The notes under the pieces are model-generated. The model made no database searches. It was not told the DNA's origin and saw nothing but the letters and a program-made list of their open reading frames with translations. From assembly GCA_025642075.2 (NCBI GenBank), contig JAODUO010000475.1:22501-86500 (forward strand): a stretch of 64,000 bases of DNA, given 5' to 3'. This stretch comes from Ridgeia piscesae. Lineage: Eukaryota > Annelida > Polychaeta > Sabellida > Siboglinidae. The position numbers and the translations under genes were made by a program. Shown in pieces: positions 12,301 to 21,300 of the stretch. Numbering within the stretch: the stretch's first letter is position 1; each line of letters starts with the position of its first letter.

Positions 12301-15300
12301 GGAAATGTCCGAAGTTCTTACAGAAATTGTGAAAGCAGATCCAAATTTTGACAAAGAGAGGTTTATCAGAGAAGTTCAACATGACATCATTCCAAATATA
12401 CTTGAGGTAAGTTTAACCTTTTGTTGTATCCAGAAACACATCTAATTGATTAAATTATCAGAAGTTATCTAATTTAAAGTCATGGATTCTGGGTAACCGT
12501 CAGAAGAAGTTAAGAGCCATTGATCTACAGAAATCCTCTCATCCTTTAGACCTCAAGTCGGCCAAACCCGGCCGGCTGTTTACACCTCAAGTCTGCATAT
12601 ATATTAGCATTCTGGTTTGATATATTCCAGAGGCGCTCTCTGGAAGATACTTTTTGAAAAATTCAGTGTACATATTAGCAATGGCTGTGGGCATTTATGG
12701 CCACCGTTGCTATTCAACTTTTCGGAGTTTCACACATTTTTACAACTGCCCCATTTTTTAGTTAGCAAAATGGCGTTGGCTGGTCCAAATCATTTGACTG
12801 CATAACAAGTATTCCAAAGTGTTTGCTATTCAAACCGTTTCAGACATCGAATATGTGACTGTAGATGATGCTTCATTTTGACGATCGTTATTGTTGTTGG
12901 GGAAGTTGGTCAGTCAAGTTCATTTTGTAAACACACTACATCTATGAGACGAATCCCAGACTCCGCGTCCCCTATTTTTGCAAGAAGTCAGTATGCTCAA
13001 CTAGGACACAATAGAAAGATTGCGTATTGTAAAATAATTATTATTGTGGGATTTGAAATAGCTGTAACTTGTGGGGCTGATCTGGTGTTCACTTGCTGAT
13101 GTATCGACCAAGGCTAGCCGGGGTGGTAGCGTAAACGCTTGGCCGCTGTACATAAGGACTGGGCCCTAGCTTCTCATGTTGTCAAGTATGCTTCCATTGT
13201 ATTCGTGTATATGCAACATATATCTAAGGTATAATAATAACATTGGTACCAATATGTAGGTAATTAGATTGTCTTTCAAATGAATTACAACTTGTAGCAG
13301 TAAGAAATGAAGCCTAAACTGTTACGTCACGTAATATGTCATGTTATAGTAAAATATTGATATACTGGCACATGTGTTGCTTTATGGTCAACATTTTTAA
13401 TTAATGAAAACAAATCCATACCCAATGTGAAGATAATTATATGCCCTTTAAAATAATGCAATAATGCAAATTCAATAATAAAAGACCTACACCCAAAAAC
13501 GGACACCCCTGTCATTTTATGAATCTGACCTACTTTTCTGAGGAACACAGAGCTTTACAAAAAAGGCTGACGTCTAAAGGGTTAACTGCTCCCAGAAAGC
13601 TTGTTTTTTATTGTTTTTTTAATGGAGAAAGACACTTAATCCACTTGTCTGTGTGGACCCTGAGACTTCTAAGACCACTCATTATTATCATCTTTTAACG
13701 TCAGCCAATGAAATTGCCCACGAGACCTCCGGTCTGAGTGGTCATGTGATATTAAATTTAGGGTGATTTCAGCCACACACTGTTCGTGTTACACGTAATG
13801 TTTAGGACGTGAATGGGTCATTTTATTGGGTCATTATATTGGGATTCCCACCAGTCGTCTATCCGTCTTCAAGTTGGAACCAGTATTTGCACTGTTCCCA
13901 CGGCTGACACAGTAGCGACTGGCGAAGTCAATTGCTGTAATGATATAATTAGACTCCAGCTTTATGAAGATGATCCGCCACGGGTTGTAACAACCACTGG
14001 CATGTGAGGAGGTTAATGCCAGTTATACCTGTCGTGGAGTTCTGTTGGTGCCCTGCAAAATTGCAGTGACAACGTGGCATGTTCTGTTCTGTTTTAGGCG
14101 ATGGTCCGAGGAGAGCTGGAAATACTGAAGGACTGGTGCTATGAAGCGGTAGGTATTGCCTTTTAGAAATGATTCATACATCAAGTAATACTGAAGGACT
14201 GGTGCTATGAAGCGGTAGGTATTGCCTTTTAGAAATTATTCATACATCAAGTAATACTGAAGGACTGGTGCTATGAAGCGGTAGGTATTGCCTTTTAGAA
14301 ATTATTCATACATCAAGTAATACTGAAGGACTGGTGCTATGAAGCGGTAGGTATTGCCTTTTAGAAAGTATTCATACATCAAGTAATACTGAAGGACTGG
14401 TGCTATGAAGCGGTAGGTATTGCCTTTTAGAAATGATTCATACATCAAGTAATACTGAAGGACTGGTGCTATGAAGCGGTAGGTATTGCCTTTTAGAAAT
14501 TATTCATACATCAAGTAATACTGAAGGACTGGTGCTATGAAGCGGTAGGTATTGCCTTTTAGAAATGATTCATACATCAAGTAATATAGGCTGAGTATTC
14601 TTTTAGAAGACTGGTGCTATGAAGCGGTAGGTATTGCCTTTTAGAAATGATTCATACATCAAGTAATACTGAAGGACTGGTGCTATGAAGCGGTAGGTAT
14701 TGCCTTTTAGAAATTATTCATACATCAAGTAATACTGAAGGACTGGTGCTATGAAGCGGTAGGTATTGCCTTTTAGAAATATTCATACATCAAGTAATAC
14801 TGAAGGACTGGTGCTATGAAGCGGTAGGTATTGCCTTTTAGAAATTATTCATACATCAAGTAATACTGAAGGACTGGTGCTATGAAGCGGTAGGTATTGC
14901 CTTTTAGAAATATTCATACATCAAGTAATACTGAAGGACTGGTGCTATGAAGCGGTAGGTATTGCCTTTTAGAAATTATAGGTATTGCCTTTTAGAAATT
15001 ATAGGTATTGCCTTTTAGAAATGATTCATACATCAAGTAATACTGAAGGACTGGTGCTATGAAGCGGTAGGTATTGCCTTTTAGAAATGATTCATACATC
15101 AAGTAATACTGAAGGACTGGTGCTATGAAGCGGTAGGTATTGCCTTTTAGAAATGATTCATACATCAAGTAATACTGAAGGACTGGTGCTATGAAGCGGT
15201 AGGTATTGCCTTTTAGAAATTATTCATACATCAAGTAATACTGAAGGACTGGTGCTATGAAGCGGTAGGTATTGCCTTTTAGAAATGATTCATACATCAA

Positions 15301-18300
15301 GTAATACTGAAGGACTGGTGCTATGAAGCGGTAGGTATTGCCTTTTAGAAATTATTCATACATCAAGTAATACTGAAGGACTGGTGCTATGAAGCGGTAG
15401 GTATTGCCTTTTAGAAATGATTCATACATCAAGTAATACTGAAGGACTGGTGCTATGAAGCGGTAGGTATTGCCTTTTAGAAATTATTCATACATCAAGT
15501 AATACTGAAGGACTGGTGCTATGAAGCGGTAGGTATTGCCTTTTTGAAATTATTCATACATCAAGTAATACTGAAGGACTGGTGCTATGAAGCGGTAGGT
15601 ATTGCCTTTTAGAAATTATTCATACATCAAGTAATACTGAAGGACTGGTGCTATGAAGCGGTAGGTATTGCCTTTTAGAAATTATTCATACATCAAGTAA
15701 TACTGAAGGACTGGTGCTATGAAGCGGTAGGTATTGCCTTTTAGAAATTATTCATACATCAAGTAATACTGAAGGACTGGTGCTATGAAGCGGTAGGTAT
15801 TGCCTTTTAGAAATTATTCATACATCAAGTAATACTGAAGGACTGGTGCTATGAAGCGGTAGGTATTGCCTTTTGAAATTATTCATACATCAAGTAATAC
15901 TGAAGGACTGGTGCTATGAAGCGGTAGGTATTGCCTTTTAGAAATTATTCATACATCAAGTAATACTGAAGGACTGGTGCTATGAAGCGGTAGGTATTGC
16001 CTTTTAGAAATTATTCATACATCAAGTAATACTGAAGGACTGGTGCTATGAAGCGGTAGGTATTGCCTTTTTGAAATATTCATACATCAAGTAATACTGA
16101 AGGACTGGTGCTATGAAGCGGTAGGTATTGCCTTTTAGAAATTATTCATACATCAAGTAATACTGAAGGACTGGTGCTATGAAGCGGTAGGTATTGCCTT
16201 TTAGAAATTATTCATACATCAAGTAATACTGAAGGACTGGTGCTATGAAGCGGTAGGTATTGCCTTTTTGAAATTATTCATACATCAAGTAATACTGAAG
16301 GACTGGTGCTATGAAGCGGTAGGTATTGCCTTTTAGAAATTATTCATACATCAAGTAATACTGAAGGACTGGTGCTATGAAGCGGTAGGTATTGCCTTTT
16401 AGAAATTATTCATACATCAAGTAATACTGAAGGACTGGTGCTATGAAGCGGTAGGTATTGCCTTTTTGAAATTATTCATACATCAAGTAATACTGAAGGA
16501 CTGGTGCTATGAAGCGGTAGGTATTGCCTTTTTGAAATGATTCATACATCAAGTAATACTGAAGGACTGGTGCTATGAAGCGGTAGGTATTGCCTTTTAG
16601 AAATTATTCATACATCAAGTAATACTGAAGGACTGGTGCTATGAAGCGGTAGGTATTGCCTTTTAGAAATTATTCATACATCAAGTAATACTGAAGGACT
16701 GGTGCTATGAAGCGGTAGGTATTGCCTTTTAGAAATTATTCATACATCAAGTAATACTGAAGGACTGGTGCTATGAAGCGGTAGGTATTGCCTTTTAGAA
16801 ATTATTCATACATCAAGTAATACTGAAGGACTGGTGCTATGAAGCGGTAGGTATTGCCTTTTAGAAATTATTCATACATCAAGTAATATACATTGTTTAA
16901 AAAACAATCAAGTTTACCTGTGATAGATTGAATTTAACATAGGCAGTGTTTTAGCGATAGCAATAACGAATGTTCTGAAAACTTTGTCCGTGAAACCGTT
17001 GTATTGGTACTTATTCTGTCGCAGTGATCAGAGAGTACTTAGATTAAACTGACGTGGTTTCCTCGTAAAAGTGCAGTGCAGTTAATTTCACCCGTGCATT
17101 TTTTGAAGTATGTGTTGTATAAATGTAAATTTCAAAATAATTGCCAGTTCAGAAGTGCCTATGTATCCTGCTACTCACCACTTCAGCTACCACGTGGGGC
17201 CGGGGCGCAGTTCTAATCTAGACTTGCTATTGTGCTAGAACTACCAGTGTGTTTGTTACAGAAAACTTTCTACTGCGTTGATTCCTTCTAATATCAAACT
17301 GAAGCTAAGCCACACACTGTTTGATGGTTTCAAGAAACATGAGTCAAATCTACCGTGTGTTTTTGTTACGGAAAAAATGACTTGCCTCATTCATGAGATA
17401 TAGAAAAAGAAACAGCAGTTGTGGAAACGAATAGAGGGGTGTGTGAGTGTGAGGTTACGTGAGTATAGAGTGATGCTAACATGTGTTCTTTTCTTCTGAG
17501 TTCTGTTCTTGTCTACAGGCCTATAACCTCATTGCTCAACCGATTAAACAAGTTGTTGGTGCTGGCTACAAGATCGACTCAAGGGTACTCGACATCAACA
17601 ATGTTGATGTAAGTAGTTGACATAAGTAGAAAAATGTAGGTAATGAGACAGTCAGTGTAGACAGTAACTGATGACGTTTATATCAAAGGGTTCATGTTTT
17701 TTTAAATGTAAAATATAAATGTCCACCATTAATATGTGATAATAAAAACTAATGATCTGTGACACATTTAAAGGGGAAAAGGCAAAAGTTTGGTGTTATG
17801 CACTTAAAACAGTTTATACAAACTAACCATTTGCATCTACAATCACATTTTTCACATTAGTGGTTTACTCAGAAAGTGGTCTTAAAGTGGGAAATCACTG
17901 ACACCATGAACATACCCATCTTGGTCCATACAACTAATCAAAACCCAGCTTCTATCTGCACTTTGGAAAAGTAATACGTCATAAAGTCGTCTGCTGGTTC
18001 AGCTGTCGTAAGAGAGAGCCAGGCGGTTCGCTCTAAAAGTGCCTTACATCGGTTTACAATGAAATCTCGACTGTAATATACCACACTGTTCCTCACACGC
18101 TTGTAGCAACAGTACAGTGAAAGACAGTATCAGTAAGATGTCTTTTTGTTACCCTTTGAATCGACCAGAACTGAAACAGTGGTTCAGTGGATTCGTTGGG
18201 ACAGTCACAGACACAATGCAGATGCCAGACGACCTAACCATGAAATGACCACCACCAGCCGCCAAACTTCTCCTCACCTATCTTACATACATATATATAT

Positions 18301-21300
18301 ATATACACTACGTCATTCTGTTGATAAAATGGCATCGATTTTCTAAGGCTATATGTTCAAATTTTTGTCTGGTATACTGACAGTAAAGATATGATTGTTG
18401 TTGGAAATTGTTACTTTTTATCAACTCTATTAGGCCCATGCCACCAAAGTGTTGCCTTTTTTAGCCCTTTAATAATAAATAATAAACAATTGTGCAGCAG
18501 TGAAATTAGTGATCGATTTGGGAATCCAGATTTCTAGAATGTTGTTTATGCAAGACTGACGGTTCTGCTCTCAGTCGGCCAGTGCAATAGTTCACAACAA
18601 GTTGTCTGCTGGTGAGGTTGTGTTTTTAACATTGCAGTAAACCTCGCTCTAAAATCTAAGTATGCCAAAATTCCCACTTCGTAGCTATTTCTTGCAATAA
18701 ACGTATTTACATGCTGCTACCTTGTAGTAATGCATTTCTTTCCTCTCTATTTCCCACCATTTTGAAGGCAGTGTCTCCACTAAGAGGAGACACTGCTTGG
18801 GTTCAAATTCTGTGTTAAATCTTGGGCAAGTTTTATTCACTCTACGTTGCTGCAGTTCACTCAGCTGTATGAAAAAGTAACTGGCTATAGACAGTGGTGG
18901 ATATTTGTGTACAAATAGTCTTTGCGCATTAATTAATTGCAGCATGGCTGGATTCTTCAAAGAGAAGTTAAGATAGTGTCCAATTGAACAGGTCTGCCAA
19001 TGAGTAAAGTGTAAAGTGCCTTGAGCAATCCCAAGGACTGGATACTGCGCTATGTTAAAATTGACCTTGACCTTGCCGTGTGGTTTCCCTGTGTAGATTG
19101 TGGCAGGCAAGATCATGGAGCAGGGCCCGGTGTTGGTGATGAGCTTCAACGCGCAGCAGGTGATAGTTGTGAGGGACTCGAAGGGGAACGTCGTTGAGGG
19201 TGACCCGGTGAGTACCCCCCCCACACCCCTCACTGGGTGGAGGAGTGTGCAGAATTCTGGCGTCTGTGTTAAGCGATGGTGATTTTCAAATAATTTCAAA
19301 AACTATGGAAATTTGTGTATATGTCTATCTCATATTTATAGATGGTAGAGTTATCTTTACGATGAAACTCCACATACAGCCTTTTGAAATAATTGATCAG
19401 CAATTTCGCCACCCTCCCGGACGAATTTTGAAGAATTTTATATCTAAGAAACAATCCCAGTGGGCCCACAAGAGCTCAATACATGTCAAACTAATGGAAA
19501 TGTGGTTCCATAAACAAATATACATAATTATGTACAGAGAAACACTGTTTTATAATATGTGACACAGCACTCCAAAACCAGGCACTTTTCGCAAGGTGCC
19601 ATTCTGCTCTAGAGCCTAATTAGTCAGCATACACCCAAATGTCAAAAGTGGGTTACTTGCAGAACCAGTCAGCTAAATCATTCATCTTTCCATATTTCCA
19701 GAATATACACGCTGAAATGATATCTAATGCAGCATTTCTTGCAAGCCTCTAATTAATTTCATGGCTAATTCATCTAAAACAAGAGCATTTTAGCGCATTT
19801 TTGAACGACCGACTTCGCTTGTTTACAAGTAGGAAGTCCCCTCCTGTTATACATGTCTGGAAAGCCTGTGACGTCAGCGACACGACTGTCTGGGAAACTC
19901 TTACTCTAAACCAGTGAAACTGCTCTCAGTTAACATAATTTATCCATAAACAAACCGCCTTTGTTGCTAAGGAGGTCACGAAAATGGCCGCTGACTGTGT
20001 AGGTGCACGTGCGCAGTCAGCTCATGACCCCAGTTTAACCCGACTGCACTCACAAACTGTTATATTTTCGCTCATAAGTTCCGTTCGTTATTTCCTTTGT
20101 AATGTCTTCGAAAGAAGCATATTTGTCTATCGATTGGTATCATGTGTGTGGGAATAACATTGAAGACAACAACATAACTGCCGTAATCGCCGATTACTGT
20201 TAAGTCAAGTTTGGATGATTCCGAAGCGAGTTCTGATGACAGACAAGTTATGTTTGTTGACGTCTGTCGCTGTCACTGTCGGTGTCGGCTACTCGCCTTC
20301 TGTGACTGTGAGCGTCTGTTAGGTTAATACGTCCAAATCAATAAAGGCACCCAATACTTGGAGAATACGCCTAATGCACTTATTGATACGTCATTACGAT
20401 GTTAGGATGTAACAGTAATAAAGAAGGCCAGAATAAACAAATGATCGTTGTCTATGACTATGTCTTGAGACTTGACTATGAGTATGACTATCTAGACTCT
20501 GACAATATCTATGCCAATTCGAATACAGTAGTCGAGATAGCCTGATAGGGCCACACTAATCCCTTGGGGGATTACGTTTGAGTGTCAGTTTGTTAGAACA
20601 TAAAATAAATATACTTACAACATAGTATAAAATATAGTATAAAATAAATCAAATATGCCAGATGCACACACATTATATGTAGCAATTTAAATTATAATTG
20701 ATACTTTATATTTGATTTTTTATGATACTATTAGTTATTTATTTTAAATACTTTTGAATTAAAACAAATCAGTTGATTACAATTAGTATATAAATACATT
20801 AAATAAAAAAGAAATAATTGGTGCTGGGAATAGAATAGTTACTTGTTCATTATTATAATTGAAAAGGGAACAAAAGAAAACCCATGCTAATTCCAGGGCT
20901 CCATTATTTTCTATTGTGAAATGGTTAGTTCATATAACTGTCAAGAGGTAAACAATGGTCGTGGGGCACGGTGGTGGCCATGACGAGCCCACAAAGGCAG
21001 GGGCTGAGGGTGTGCCATTAATTAATAGGCTTTAGAGAGCTCAGGTGTACAAGGCAGTGTGTCGTGTAGATTTGTAATGTTAAATTGTTGGCATTTTAAA
21101 GATAATGCAAGAAGATATTTTGAATGTGGCACTTATGTTTCCAATGAGCCATGCTTGCGATGGCATATAGACATTTATGTAATAACCAAGACAAGTCCAA
21201 TGTAGTTGAGAATTGAAATGGCCAATTGAATGACATTTATTAATTAAATTGGTAGGAATAACATGTAACTCTAAAACCATACAAAACATAGGACACTGAG

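Noticed and set aside
13110..13190. tRNA-like stretch (GCCGGGGTGGTAGCG...) as a SINE head or tRNA gene
   Set aside because: No cloverleaf can be closed and no clear B box; a weak similarity to 22797 is too short to define a family.
14121..16889. CRISPR-like array
   Set aside because: Units are contiguous with no variable spacers, and the genome is a eukaryote.
18685..19299. 204-codon frame on the - strand
   Set aside because: It runs antisense through the TIMM44 exon at 19097-19207 and a dispersed repeat; no recognisable domain.
20102..20203. 33-codon ATG frame (MSSKEAYLSIDWYHVCGNN...) in the last TIMM44 intron
   Set aside because: Short, no homology recognised, no splice or transcript evidence; flanks look like non-coding repeat sequence.
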